DNA from: Nocardia macrotermitis
Lineage (GTDB): Bacteria; Actinomycetota; Actinomycetes; Mycobacteriales; Mycobacteriaceae
Reading direction: 5' to 3'
Assembly (NCBI RefSeq): GCF_009604405.1
Contig: NZ_WEGK01000014.1
Span: 164,648 to 228,647 of the forward strand
DNA: 64,000 nucleotides
Positions 25,670-34,335 of this stretch are shown in pieces. The position numbers and the translations under genes were made by a program. Position 1 is the first letter of the stretch, and every line of letters starts with the position of its first letter. The notes under the pieces are model-generated. The model did not search any database, had not been told where the DNA came from, and was given only the letters and a program-made list of their open reading frames with translations.

Positions 25670-26445
25670 CAGGCACCCCCTACCGCTGCGGTCGCCAGCG
25701 GCAAAACCTGCTGGACCGGTCGCACCGCGTGCAGAGGCGTGGCCGCCTCGGTCCGCGTGGTGTGCGTGGCGTTGGCGTACCTGGCCGCGGTGCGCGGCGA
25801 GACCTCCAACACTCGGCCGATCTCGGCGTAACTCCGGCCTTCGGCACGCAGCGCTTTCGCGCGAGCGACCTTGTCCGGATCCCACCGACTCGCAGGCTTG
25901 CGCACTGCCGCCACAGGTTCGGGCTCGGTAACCGGTTCGGGTTGCCCCGCAACGGTTTCCGAGACCTGCACCGGTTCGGGCTCGGGCTCGACAGTAACCG
26001 GGTTGAGCGGTTCGGGAACCACTGTGGTGGTGTCCTGGTGTGCTGCCCGGAACAACACGGCCAGGCCGTGCGTGTCCACCAGCAGCGACACCGGGGCCAC
26101 CGCCGCGATCATCGCAGCGGCCCACCACGGCAGCACATGCCCCACCAAGGCGGCATGCACCGAGTTCCCGGTAATCGAGACCCCGACCCCGGCAGCGAGC
26201 ACCCACAGGAACGAACGCCTCTGCGGGGACGATGCCAGCACCAGCACCGAGACCGTGGCTTGGATGATCGTGCCATCCACGATCACCGGCCACAGCCACG
26301 CCAAACCCGCTGGAACGTGCGCCATGATCGCCAGCTGACGCAACGCCGCGAAACTCAACGCGAACGCCGCGGACCCCACGGTCACGGTGACCAGCACCGC
26401 GAACCACCGAGCCCACCGCATCGCTTGGGAAACCCGCGCGTTCAT
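25669..26445 (-). CDS. DUF2637 membrane protein with C-terminal HTH (Spd-like)
   Basis: A 258-residue protein. About the first 120 residues hold four hydrophobic segments of the DUF2637 type (WARWFAVLVTVTVGSAAFAL, AWLWPVIVDGTIIQA). A Pro/Glu-rich linker follows, and a C-terminal helix-turn-helix AEGRSYAEIGRVLEVSPRTA completes it. A membrane protein with a DNA-binding tail fits the Spd proteins that assist TraB in intramycelial plasmid spread; SpdB2-type proteins are reported to bind DNA and TraB. The ATG at 26445 has a full GGAGGTGATC Shine-Dalgarno sequence. A second protein with the same layout lies at 30928-31842. Confidence 0.8.
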   Translation of the reverse strand: MNARVSQAMRWARWFAVLVTVTVGSAAFALSFAALRQLAIMAHVPAGLAWLWPVIVDGTIIQATVSVLVLASSPQRRSFLWVLAAGVGVSITGNSVHAALVGHVLPWWAAAMIAAVAPVSLLVDTHGLAVLFRAAHQDTTTVVPEPLNPVTVEPEPEPVQVSETVAGQPEPVTEPEPVAAVRKPASRWDPDKVARAKALRAEGRSYAEIGRVLEVSPRTAARYANATHTTRTEAATPLHAVRPVQQVLPLATAAVGGA

Positions 26446-26636
26446 GCGATCACCTCCGGTGCGTCGGTGAACACTGCGTTCCATCGGGCTGCGATCGCTT
26501 GCACGATCTGCTCATCGGCGACATGAATGTCTCCGACGATCACCCCGACTTCCCGCAGGTCCGCCAACGCGGCCCCGATCACCGCGGCCAACTCCGAACG
26601 GTTGATGACGTGCACATCGGCCAACATGACCATCAC
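26442..26636 (-). CDS. Small acidic protein of the element operon
   Basis: A 64-residue acidic protein (MLADVHVINRSELAAVIGAA) without known motif. It overlaps both neighbours by 4 nt, which supports it as a real coupled gene. Function unknown. Confidence 0.6.
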   Translation of the reverse strand: MMVMLADVHVINRSELAAVIGAALADLREVGVIVGDIHVADEQIVQAIAARWNAVFTDAPEVIA

Positions 26637-27094
26637 GCCCCCTTCCGGTCACGCTCATCCAGGTCCGCCAACAGCGACGGCTGGAGCCCGTTACGCGCTT
26701 CGCCGACCGCGATCACGAGTTCGGCGCACGCATTGACCAGGCGATCCCGCGATTCCCGCAGCTCGGCGTTCTCTTTCTCGAGATATGAGTTCTCGTTGGC
26801 GAGATCTACATTCTCTTTGTCGAGTTCGCTGACTTTGGTTTCGGCGAGATCGCGGAACAGGCACGCCTGATCGAGGTCGAACATGAGCCGGGCGAGATCG
26901 GTGTTCTCCCTGAACGTCCAATAATTGGGCCACATCCCACCTGCGGAGAGATGCCGGTCCAGGTCGTTGAACGCACCAGCGAGACGCAACAAGAGGCGCT
27001 CGGAGCTGTCCCGGTCACACTCCTGGTCGATGGTGAGGATGTCGTACTCCCGGATCAATTCCCGGATCTTCTGCAACATCAGCTGGGAATCCAT
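26633..27094 (-). CDS. Coiled-coil protein of the element operon
   Basis: A 153-residue acidic protein whose second half is a clear coiled coil (SELDKENVDLANENSYLEKE with heptad spacing). The start shares one base with the stop of the preceding gene (TGATG). The coiled coil suggests a structural or oligomerisation role; I do not recognise the family. Confidence 0.65.
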   Translation of the reverse strand: MDSQLMLQKIRELIREYDILTIDQECDRDSSERLLLRLAGAFNDLDRHLSAGGMWPNYWTFRENTDLARLMFDLDQACLFRDLAETKVSELDKENVDLANENSYLEKENAELRESRDRLVNACAELVIAVGEARNGLQPSLLADLDERDRKGA

Positions 27095-27399
27095 CACTGC
27101 ACCCCCGGTGTCGTCATCGAAGATTCCGGGCACCGATCGTGCTGGGACTGCAACGCCCCGAGATCCCATTGCAGGCACTGCACCTGATCGAGCAGTTCCC
27201 GGTTCTGGTCTTTCAGCTCGTCGCGTTCCTTGATCAGCTCGGCCATATGAACGGTCAGGTCCTCGCCGTTGAGGATCGTGACTCGTTGCGCGGCAGCGTC
27301 TTTGCTGCCGTGGTCGGACTCCGGTTCCCAGGAACCATCGGGCCAATAGAACCCGACTGTCCACAGTTCGGTTTCGGTACGCAGGTAGACGAACCCCAT
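27094..27399 (-). CDS. Small WDGxW-type protein, paralogue 1
   Basis: A 101-residue protein with an N-terminal beta module (YLRTETELWTVGFYWPDGSW), then ESDHGSKDAA and a helical ELIKERDELKDQNRELLDQV segment ending LQWDLGALQSQHDRC. It is clearly related to the next protein upstream (27399-27731) over its whole length, with shared RTE-W-VGF, DG-W, DAA, ELI-RD and LQW-GAL-HDRCP. ATG at 27399 aligns with the start of the paralogue and shares a base with that gene's stop; a GTG one codon earlier is possible. Function unknown. Confidence 0.7.
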   Translation of the reverse strand: MGFVYLRTETELWTVGFYWPDGSWEPESDHGSKDAAAQRVTILNGEDLTVHMAELIKERDELKDQNRELLDQVQCLQWDLGALQSQHDRCPESSMTTPGVQ

Positions 27400-27731
27400 C
27401 ACGCCACCTCCGCGATGCGGAGGATGCCGCGATCAACGCTCATGCCGACCGCGGATGTGGGGCACCGGTCGTGCTCTCGTAGCAGGGCACCGTGATGCCA
27501 CTGCAAAGACTGCACCTGGTCGAACAGTTCGCCGCATTCCTCGCGGAGCGCGTCGCGCTGTTCGATCAGTTCGGCGATGAGGATTCCGATCGCGGCGCGG
27601 TTGAGTTCCGTGGCCCGGTGCACCGCAGCGTCGTGCCTGCTGTGCTCGGACTCGGTGACCCATTCACCATCGCCGGTGCGGAATCCGACTGCCCACGTAT
27701 CGGATTCGGTGCGGATGTATGCGAACGTCAT
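27399..27731 (-). CDS. Small WDGxW-type protein, paralogue 2
   Basis: A 110-residue protein with the same plan as the downstream neighbour: YIRTESDTWAVGFRTGDGEW, then ESEHSRHDAAVHRATELN and a helical region ending LQWHHGALLREHDRC. The two genes arose by tandem duplication. The start shares one base with the stop of the preceding gene. A third, shorter relative is at 32009-32266. Function unknown; the helical parts suggest that the paralogues could pair. Confidence 0.7.
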   Translation of the reverse strand: MTFAYIRTESDTWAVGFRTGDGEWVTESEHSRHDAAVHRATELNRAAIGILIAELIEQRDALREECGELFDQVQSLQWHHGALLREHDRCPTSAVGMSVDRGILRIAEVA

Positions 27732-28228
27732 CACAACACCTCCTCGGATCGTTTGATCCCGATCGTCTCCCAAAGCCCGTGGTCGTCCATGTCTTGCTGG
27801 ACTTTCACGGACGTGGAAGCGTCGTGGTAGTCGGCGGGGTGCACGTCGTCGTGCGCCCACCATCCACCGGTCGGGCAAGCGATCCAGTGGATACCGTGAT
27901 CACAGATATCGCACTGCCCGGTGATCACCGGCTCTGACTCGGTTTCGCCGTCGTCCTCGACGGGAGCCGGTGCCTGGATATTCATGACGTCGGCATCGCC
28001 GAGTGCGGTGAGGGCGGCGGTCAGTTTGGCGATCAGCTCGCGGGTTTCCTCCTCGTTGAGGTGTGCCTGCATGCGGCTGTCGTCCATCAGATCACCCCAG
28101 TGAATCTCGATCTCGCCGAGCGGGCCACCGGGATTACGGGTCCGGACATTGACTTTCGCCTTGTGCTGAACCAAATCCATTTCCGCGCTACCGATCTCGG
28201 TGCGGACCCGTGCAGATACGTATGCCAT
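27731..28228 (-). CDS. Element protein with CxxC pair, unknown function
   Basis: A 165-residue acidic protein. The N-terminal half is beta-rich (MAYVSARVRTEIGSAEMDLV), the middle has a helix ELIAKLTAALTAL, and the C-terminal part has a CDICDHGIHWIAC cluster that could hold zinc, followed by GGWWAHDDVHP. ATG at 28228 follows the previous stop by 2 nt and has GGAG 9 nt upstream. No family recognised. Confidence 0.65.
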   Translation of the reverse strand: MAYVSARVRTEIGSAEMDLVQHKAKVNVRTRNPGGPLGEIEIHWGDLMDDSRMQAHLNEEETRELIAKLTAALTALGDADVMNIQAPAPVEDDGETESEPVITGQCDICDHGIHWIACPTGGWWAHDDVHPADYHDASTSVKVQQDMDDHGLWETIGIKRSEEVL

Positions 28229-28230
28229 GA

Positions 28231-28473
28231 TCAGTTCTCCTCGCCAATTGTTGCGACAACGTGAGCGGTCGCGGTTTCGTGGTCTTCCAGCAGGTCCGGA
28301 AGTTTGTTCAGCAGGGTGTACGCGTCCTGCACCGAGAGCCGCAGTCGCTGGTCTCCGCGGAACCACACGATGATTCGTGCGGGTACGAGGAATCCGTCGA
28401 TCCATTGGGTCGGGTAGTAACGCGCGCCGTGAATCCCGTGGGTCACGCGATGAGGATGGAAGGCGCGTGTCAT
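28231..28473 (-). CDS. Small hypothetical protein of the element operon
   Basis: An 80-residue protein beginning MTRAFHPHRVTHGIHGARYY, with a beta-strand region (GFLVPARIIVWFRGDQRLRL) and an acidic C-terminal helix. The ATG shares one base with the ssb stop (TGATG), so it is translationally coupled to ssb. Function unknown. Confidence 0.6.
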   Translation of the reverse strand: MTRAFHPHRVTHGIHGARYYPTQWIDGFLVPARIIVWFRGDQRLRLSVQDAYTLLNKLPDLLEDHETATAHVVATIGEEN

Positions 28474-28961
28474 CAGAACGCCACCTCTTCGTCCTCGGGC
28501 TGAGCCGCATTCCACGGATCATCGGCAGCAGCGCCGCCGTTGTCGTTGGTGTTGCGGCCGTTGCCGTTCCAGCCGTTGCGAGTGCTGTTGCTGGTGCGGC
28601 GCTTGATGGGTTTGGCGATGGCGTACTTGGTGGATGTCGCCACCTCGTCGGCTACCAGTTCCACGATGGTGCGCTTGTTGCCGTCGCGGTCGGTGTACTC
28701 GCGTTGCTGGAGTTTGCCGACCACGACGACGCGCGTTCCCTTGGCCAGGGAATCGGCGGCGTTCTCCGCGGGCTCGCGGAAAACGGTGCACCGCATGAAC
28801 AGTGCTTTGCCGTCGACCCACTGGTTCTTGTTGCGATCGAACACGCGCGGTGTCGAAGCAACGGTGAAGTTGACCACGCAGTCGCCGGTCTTCGGGATGG
28901 CCCGAATGTCGGGGTCCGCGGTCAGGTTGCCGATGACGGTGATGACGGTCTCTCCGGACAT
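28473..28961 (-). CDS. ssb: Single-stranded DNA-binding protein
   Basis: A 162-residue SSB with the OB-fold in the first about 110 residues (ETVITVIGNLTADPDIRAIP, then NFTVASTPRVFDRNKNQWVDG and TRVVVVGKLQQREYTDRDGN), an Asn/Gly-rich linker and an acidic tail ending EDEEVAF that resembles the SSB protein-interaction tip. It probably protects single-stranded DNA during replication or establishment of the element after transfer. The ATG has an AGGAG box. It is the first gene after a 200-bp gap and may have its own promoter. Confidence 0.92.
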   Translation of the reverse strand: MSGETVITVIGNLTADPDIRAIPKTGDCVVNFTVASTPRVFDRNKNQWVDGKALFMRCTVFREPAENAADSLAKGTRVVVVGKLQQREYTDRDGNKRTIVELVADEVATSTKYAIAKPIKRRTSNSTRNGWNGNGRNTNDNGGAAADDPWNAAQPEDEEVAF

Positions 28962-29162
28962 GATTTGTCACTCCTGGTATCTGTGTGGTTGGGTGTCCGT
29001 TGGACAGTTCCTCGTCCGTGCCGAAGCCGGACAGGGTTGTTGTTGTCGTTGGTGCGAATTACCTTGCGGGGTCGGCCGATTCGGCCGAATCCTTGATTCC
29101 GTGGTGATTTCTCCTTTCTTGTTGTTGTTGCTGAAAACCTTGGGAGACGGGCCGATCAGCGT
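28962..29162 (-). promoter_or_regulatory. Gap inside element operon, possible internal promoter for ssb
   Basis: This is the only gap above 30 nt in the minus-strand operon. It contains the ssb ribosome-binding site, a TGTCC/GGACA dyad near 28998-29010 and a CGGCCGATTCGGCCG dyad near 29080. No terminator is seen at the end of the upstream gene, so an internal promoter is likely but unproven. Confidence 0.45.
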
Positions 29163-30473
29163 TCACGCTTCGGCTTCCATCTCGGCGGCGTATTCGTTCA
29201 TGAGGTGATCGGTCACGCTGTGCTGCTCGGCAGTCGCGGTAGCCGTAGCCGCGGGTGTGTGGCGTGGGCTGTGATCGGGTTCGATGATCTGCACGGTCTG
29301 CTCGGCGCGCGGGCGGTCACGGTGCTGCCCGTGTCCGGTGTCCTCGGCGATCAGTCCCCGCATCTGCTCGGCATAGGCTGCCGCGCGATGTTCCTGCGGA
29401 GTCGGTGCCGCAGCCTGTTCGGCGTCGGGCACGATGACCACGCGCAGACCGCTGTTGTTCGACTGCGCGTGGCTGGTTGCGTGCGCGGTAGGCCGGGCCT
29501 GGCGTTCGTTCTCCTGGGCTTCTTCTTCCGCGGCGCGTTGCCCGAATTCGTACAGCTTCACGAACAACGCAGCGTTGGCTTTCGCCTCCCGCTTCACCTG
29601 TGCTTGCGCGGCCTCGGCGTTCGCGCGTGTGGCGTTACCGGCAGTTCCCGACCGCTGTCCATTCGTCGGCGCGTGAGCCTCCTGCCGTTCACGCTGCGGA
29701 TCAGAGTTCTCGCTGACATCTGTTGCAGCGGTGGCAGTTTGGCTGGCCGTGGCGATCCTGCGTTCCAGGGCATCGAGTTGTTCGGACAGATCATGGATCC
29801 GCCGGGTGGCCTCGTGCGCGAACCGGTCCGCCTCCGCGGTGTGCTGGGTCGCGGTCTGCGGGCGGGCGGTCGGTGCGGCGGTGGCGTCGAGGCGTTCGCT
29901 GTGCTTCGCGGCGCGCTGTTCACTGTCCGCGGCGACGTATCGGGCACCGATCGCGGCGTTCGCGTCGAGTTCCCGGAAGATGTTGTCCGACACCGGATTC
30001 ATCGGATCCGCGTCCACCGCGTCCAGGGACTGGATCACCTGGCCGCGTTGTTCGGACGTCAGGGCGGTCTGATGCACAGTGTGCTCGATCCCGGCCCGCA
30101 CACCAGCGAGATATCCAGCGTCCCTTGCTGTTTGCTCCGGCGTGGCTCCATGACGTGCGCGCGCGGCCACGGCGGATGCTTCGCGCTGGTAGTCCCGGAC
30201 GCGTGCGGTGTACCAGGAACGGCTGACCGCGTTCTCGCGCACGAACTTCTCGTGCAAGCTGCGAGCCTCGGTGATCATTTCCTTCCACTGCCGCCGCGAC
30301 AGCTTCATCGATCCATCCGAGGTCGCGGTGTGCAGGTGCCGCATCAGCTGTGTCAGCAGCGACATCAGCTGCGGCCAGCTGCGGGCCACCTCGTCCATCT
30401 CGCCGCTACCCGAATGCGTGCCCTCATCGGAGAAGATCACCGATTTACCGGTGCGCTGGGTCTGCCCGCTCAT
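29163..30473 (-). CDS. Large helical protein of the element, unknown function
   Basis: A 436-residue, mostly alpha-helical protein. It starts with MSGQTQRTGKSVIFSDEGTH, continues with a helical region (WPQLMSLLTQLMRHLHTATS) and contains long Ala/Glu/Gln/Thr-rich stretches with coiled-coil character (EATRRIHDLSEQLDALERRI). No nuclease, ATPase or membrane motif is visible. It lies between transfer genes and ssb and starts on a 4-nt overlap with the upstream membrane protein gene, so a role in DNA processing or transfer is plausible but not shown. Confidence 0.65.
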   Translation of the reverse strand: MSGQTQRTGKSVIFSDEGTHSGSGEMDEVARSWPQLMSLLTQLMRHLHTATSDGSMKLSRRQWKEMITEARSLHEKFVRENAVSRSWYTARVRDYQREASAVAARARHGATPEQTARDAGYLAGVRAGIEHTVHQTALTSEQRGQVIQSLDAVDADPMNPVSDNIFRELDANAAIGARYVAADSEQRAAKHSERLDATAAPTARPQTATQHTAEADRFAHEATRRIHDLSEQLDALERRIATASQTATAATDVSENSDPQRERQEAHAPTNGQRSGTAGNATRANAEAAQAQVKREAKANAALFVKLYEFGQRAAEEEAQENERQARPTAHATSHAQSNNSGLRVVIVPDAEQAAAPTPQEHRAAAYAEQMRGLIAEDTGHGQHRDRPRAEQTVQIIEPDHSPRHTPAATATATAEQHSVTDHLMNEYAAEMEAEA

Positions 30474-30931
30474 CGGGTCACCTGCCCCGACTCCACACCA
30501 ACAGCAGCGTCGCGGGCTTGGGCGGCGCGCCAGGCCCGCCACCGCACCCGCGCCGGACGGGTGCGGGCGTACGCGAACCGGGACCCGGTGTGCGAGACCC
30601 GCACCGCGAACCCGGCGACGGTGTCACTGGTGGTCGACAGATCCGGGCGGCCCAGGCTGACGTACACCCCGAACCCGATCCAGCCCGCGAACCACAACAG
30701 CATCGGCGCGGTCGCGATCACCGGAGCACCGGACTCGGCGACCACCCACCCCACCGGCGCCATCACCGCGACCGCGGCGACCGCGGATTTCGCGCCGAAC
30801 ACTCGGCGGCGCGCTCGGGTCACCCACTTCGGGCGAACCACCTGTGCGGGGTCGATACCCGAAGACTCCATGAGCGCTTGCAGCTCACCGTCCCAATCCA
30901 CACCGTTACCACCGCTGTTGTTGCTGGTCAT
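30470..30931 (-). CDS. Two-span membrane protein of the element, Spd-like
   Basis: A 153-residue protein with two central hydrophobic segments (AVAAVAVMAPVGWVVA and TAPMLLWFAGWIGFGVYVSL) flanked by polar ends; the C-terminus is Arg-rich (ARTRPARVRWRAWRAAQARD). Small membrane proteins between TraB and DUF2637 genes are usual in AICEs and conjugative plasmids of actinomycetes and are linked to spread. It overlaps both neighbours by 4 nt. Confidence 0.65.
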   Translation of the reverse strand: MTSNNSGGNGVDWDGELQALMESSGIDPAQVVRPKWVTRARRRVFGAKSAVAAVAVMAPVGWVVAESGAPVIATAPMLLWFAGWIGFGVYVSLGRPDLSTTSDTVAGFAVRVSHTGSRFAYARTRPARVRWRAWRAAQARDAAVGVESGQVTR

Positions 30932-31842
30932 GCGAGAACTCCTTCGAAAGACTGGTGATGGTTCCCCTCGACCGCCGCCGCTGGTGCGGGCAGTTCCAGA
31001 AGGCTGGTTTCCTGCACCGGACCGTGTTCGGTCTCGGTGTCCGGTGCGCCGATCGCCTCACCCGAGGGGGCGGACAAGTAGCGGCGCACGGTGCGCTTGC
31101 TCACGCCCAGATGCGCGGCGATCTCCGCGTGTGTCCACCCGTCACCGGACAACTCCCGCGCGGTCTGCCGCCGGGTGTCCGCCCCGGTGTCCTCACCCGG
31201 GTCGGTCGACGGTCCGATGGCCAGCCGGACACTCGGTGCTGGTGTTTCGGTGACCTCGGTGGCCACCTGTGCGGTGGTCACCTCGTCCCGCCGCGCCCGC
31301 GGTGTCCACACCGGCCCTACGAGGCGGTCATCGGGGGTTGCCACTTCCAGAGCCACGGGTGCGACCGGTTCGGGCGGCTCCGGTGATACCTCGACGGGTT
31401 CGGGGGTGGTGCTGGTTTCGCGAGCCAGGGTCATCGACAGCAGTGCGAATCCGCACACCACCATCAACCCATCGAGGGCCACCGGGCCGACACCGGCTGC
31501 GAGATGCCCGTATCCCCAGGTCACGAGCACATCCCGAAGGTGGGAGTAGGAGATGATCGCCGAACCCACCGCGACCGCGCCAGCACCGCCGTAGCGGGCC
31601 AATGCCCACAACCATCCGGACTGCCACCGCACCCGCGAGAGCACCTCCACACTCAACAGGAGCCCGATCGGCCACACCGCCGCACCGATCTGCGGCGCGA
31701 TACCCGGTGTCCACCCCGCAGGCATATGCGCCGCGGGCAACCAGGTGTGCAGGACATTGGCCGCCACCGAGGACACCGACCCGAACACGAATCCCGCCCA
31801 CGCCACGAACCGTCCCCGCTGCGGCGAACTCGACGCGCTCAT
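30928..31842 (-). CDS. DUF2637 membrane protein with C-terminal HTH, second copy
   Basis: A 304-residue protein with four to five hydrophobic segments in the first half (VAWAGFVFGSVSSVAANVL, IGAAVWPIGLLLSVEVL, VGPVALDGLMVVCGFALLS), a Pro/Glu/Val-rich linker and a C-terminal helix-turn-helix DGWTHAEIAAHLGVSKRTVR. It has the same layout as the protein at 25669-26445 but low sequence identity, so the two are old paralogues. ATG at 31842 overlaps the preceding stop (ATGA). The likely role is as an Spd-type partner of TraB. Confidence 0.8.
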   Translation of the reverse strand: MSASSSPQRGRFVAWAGFVFGSVSSVAANVLHTWLPAAHMPAGWTPGIAPQIGAAVWPIGLLLSVEVLSRVRWQSGWLWALARYGGAGAVAVGSAIISYSHLRDVLVTWGYGHLAAGVGPVALDGLMVVCGFALLSMTLARETSTTPEPVEVSPEPPEPVAPVALEVATPDDRLVGPVWTPRARRDEVTTAQVATEVTETPAPSVRLAIGPSTDPGEDTGADTRRQTARELSGDGWTHAEIAAHLGVSKRTVRRYLSAPSGEAIGAPDTETEHGPVQETSLLELPAPAAAVEGNHHQSFEGVLA

Positions 31843-32012
31843 CGTGTCCACCCCTTGTCCTCGGGGGTGTCCACCAGTGCGGCGGCACTGTCCGCCGGGG
31901 TGTCCGCACTCGTCGGCGTCGGCTTGCTCGGGTGACCGGGGCGGTCGGCGGGAATGGACGCGTAGTGGCGGGTGGCCACGTAGGCGCTGATGGAACGCAG
32001 GTAGTCGGTCAT
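31839..32012 (-). CDS. Small Pro/Ala/Thr-rich element protein
   Basis: A 57-residue protein, MTDYLRSISAYVATRHYASI followed by a disordered Pro/Ser/Thr/Asp-rich tail. It overlaps both neighbours by 4 nt, which is the main evidence that it is real. Function unknown. Confidence 0.55.
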   Translation of the reverse strand: MTDYLRSISAYVATRHYASIPADRPGHPSKPTPTSADTPADSAAALVDTPEDKGWTR

Positions 32013-32266
32013 GACAGGCCTCCTGTGCCGATCTCCCCGAAGCGGGTCGAGCACTCGATCAGACGTGCCAGCCCGTTTGCGGCTTCTTGTTCCGAGCCGT
32101 AGCTGTGGTGAGTGACCCACCGCCCATCCGGGATGTAAAACCCGGTCTCGTGCCGATCCCCGGTGATGCGATGAGTCCATGCATCGGGCGCTGGCCAGTG
32201 CTTCATCGGCACCTGGGTGAACCACAACCGGCCCTGATCACCCGCAGTCTCCGTGTGATTGCTCAT
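32009..32266 (-). CDS. Small WDGxW-type protein, paralogue 3
   Basis: An 85-residue protein. Its core ETGFYIPDGRWVTHHSYGSE followed by QEAANGLARLIE matches the N-terminal module of the proteins at 27094-27399 and 27399-27731, but the helical C-terminal part is missing. It is overlapped by 4 nt with traB upstream and the next small gene downstream. Function unknown; its place next to traB hints at a link with transfer. Confidence 0.65.
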   Translation of the reverse strand: MSNHTETAGDQGRLWFTQVPMKHWPAPDAWTHRITGDRHETGFYIPDGRWVTHHSYGSEQEAANGLARLIECSTRFGEIGTGGLS

Positions 32267-34335
32267 GCGGCTTCACCGCCTTCGCCGTCGAATCCCAGAT
32301 CCGCGCGGCGAGCGCGCCCGGATTCCAGATCCCGCACCGTCTTGAGCGGCACCCGCGGCAATGTGCCCGTCGCCCACCGCTGCGCCAACGGATCCGCCGG
32401 GAGCGGCGCGATCTGGTCCTCATCGACCGGGATCACGTGCCCGAACCGGGCTTGCAGGGAGTGCACCCACACGATGTCGCCGCGTTCGAACTGCGCGAGC
32501 CGGTTCGGATCGATGAACCAGGTATCCCGATTCCCGAGCGAACCCTCATCCCCGGGCTTGCCGTCATGGGTCTTGCAGGTGCTCTCCGCGACCGGCGCGG
32601 ACCCGAACACCTCCGAAACCTTCCCTCCCGCTTCAAGTTTCATCAGCAACGCACCCGACGGGCACGCCTCCAGCAGACGGCGACGGTCATCGGGGTTCTG
32701 GCCGAGTCCGTAGATGTTCTGTGCGGCGAAGATCGCGATCACACCCATACCCAGCAGGCGTTCGGCGATGTTGATCTGCGAGATACCGCCGGTCTTGTCC
32801 GCGACCGCGGACACCTCGTCCTCGATCAGCACGATCTGACGGTCGTGCTCGCCCGCGGCGAACTGCTCGATCAGCGTGTTCAACGCCGCGACCTGCGCAC
32901 GGGCATACTCGCCGCGGACCGTGCCGGGCACGGTCGCATAGATCACATCGAAGCTATCGAGGGGTCGGCCGCCGTCGAAACCCTCACCGATCGCGGCGAA
33001 GATGTTGCGCATCTTGCCCGACACGTCCCCGATCGCGGGCGGCTTGTTCTTGCCCAACGCATCCAGCTCGTCCAGGATCGCTGTGTCGTTGGCGTACGCG
33101 CCGGTCAGCCAGTCGTTCGACAGTCGTTCCAGGAACTGCTGTTTCGAGCGCGGCGGCCCGCACGGAGCCTCGACCGCGAGCTTGATCACCCGGATCCGGT
33201 TCTGCTTGAAGTGCTCCGAACCCGCCTCGTTGGCCTGGACCGGGTTGATCATCGCTTCGAGGGTCGCGCACATGTCCTCGGTGTCCATCGCCCACAGATC
33301 CAGACGATTCGTGATCGGCCACAACGCAATTCGCGATGGTGCCACCCCGAGCCGCGCGGCGATCTTCACCACCTGACGGCCCGTCGCCAGACCGGGCTTG
33401 CCGCCCTTGCAGTCCACGAAAATCAGTAGCGGGCGTTTCTCCCCGGTCCGCACGTACCGGTGCCAGAACGCGGTATACAGAGCGGTGCCGTAGCGGACCA
33501 ACATCGTGGTCTTACCGGCCTTCTGCGACATCCCCAGCACCACCTGATGTCCCAGACCCTCGATCGGGACCTCCAGCTTCGAGGACTTCTGATCCACCAA
33601 CTGGGTGTAGGTATCAGGCTGTGACGCATCGACGTACTCCGACAGCGTGCCCAGCACGGCCTTGTTCTTGCGCCACCCGGTCACCAGCGGCGCACCGTAC
33701 TTCGCGGCCTGGCGCGCGGCACGGGCCTTGCCCAATTCCTGACGACGCCGCAACTTGCGCGTCTTGGCGGGCTTGCCGATGCCCTCGGTGTTCAACCGGC
33801 CCAGGAACCGCGCCCGATACCAGGCCACGCAACCCAACGCCGCGGGCACCGCGGCAATCGACATCGCCACCGGGCCACCCACCCATGCGCCGTGCGCGAT
33901 GAATTCGTGCGCGCCCTGCCACCACAACGACAACGGCGCAGTCCACGAACCCGACGCACACACCGCACCCACCGGCAACACCAGCGAACCGGCCGCATAG
34001 TTACGAACCTGCCGTGCCTCCAAAACCCGTTTGGAGGCAACAAGATTCACTCCCACACCCAGCGCCGCGGCGAACCCCACACCCACCGCCGAGGTACCCA
34101 CCACACCCAACGCATCGGCCACAGTCGGCACATGCACATGCCAATCCGGCACATGCCACCCATTCGGCAACGACGGATTCGAGAACCCCGTACCCGAATG
34201 ATGTTGCACCGGAACAGAACTCGACACCGGTACCACAGGCCCCGACGACACCGGCACCGGCGGTGCCGGTGCGACCGGTGCGGGTGTGCCGCAGTCCACA
34301 GGCGTGATCATCGGAAGACAATCGGTCATGATCAC
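32263..34335 (-). CDS. FtsK/SpoIIIE-type DNA translocase TraB
   Basis: A 690-residue protein, the probable TraB conjugative translocase of the element. An N-terminal Pro/Val/Ser-rich region precedes a membrane part with hydrophobic segments near residues 75-180. The FtsK-like motor follows: Walker A QKAGKTT near 266-274 and Walker B IVLIEDE near 498-504. In actinomycete elements TraB forms a hexameric pore that moves double-stranded DNA between hyphae, recognising clt repeats through a C-terminal winged helix; I could not identify such a helix with confidence in the last 100 residues. The GTG start overlaps the previous stop by 4 nt. Confidence 0.88.
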   Translation of the reverse strand: MIMTDCLPMITPVDCGTPAPVAPAPPVPVSSGPVVPVSSSVPVQHHSGTGFSNPSLPNGWHVPDWHVHVPTVADALGVVGTSAVGVGFAAALGVGVNLVASKRVLEARQVRNYAAGSLVLPVGAVCASGSWTAPLSLWWQGAHEFIAHGAWVGGPVAMSIAAVPAALGCVAWYRARFLGRLNTEGIGKPAKTRKLRRRQELGKARAARQAAKYGAPLVTGWRKNKAVLGTLSEYVDASQPDTYTQLVDQKSSKLEVPIEGLGHQVVLGMSQKAGKTTMLVRYGTALYTAFWHRYVRTGEKRPLLIFVDCKGGKPGLATGRQVVKIAARLGVAPSRIALWPITNRLDLWAMDTEDMCATLEAMINPVQANEAGSEHFKQNRIRVIKLAVEAPCGPPRSKQQFLERLSNDWLTGAYANDTAILDELDALGKNKPPAIGDVSGKMRNIFAAIGEGFDGGRPLDSFDVIYATVPGTVRGEYARAQVAALNTLIEQFAAGEHDRQIVLIEDEVSAVADKTGGISQINIAERLLGMGVIAIFAAQNIYGLGQNPDDRRRLLEACPSGALLMKLEAGGKVSEVFGSAPVAESTCKTHDGKPGDEGSLGNRDTWFIDPNRLAQFERGDIVWVHSLQARFGHVIPVDEDQIAPLPADPLAQRWATGTLPRVPLKTVRDLESGRARRADLGFDGEGGEAA

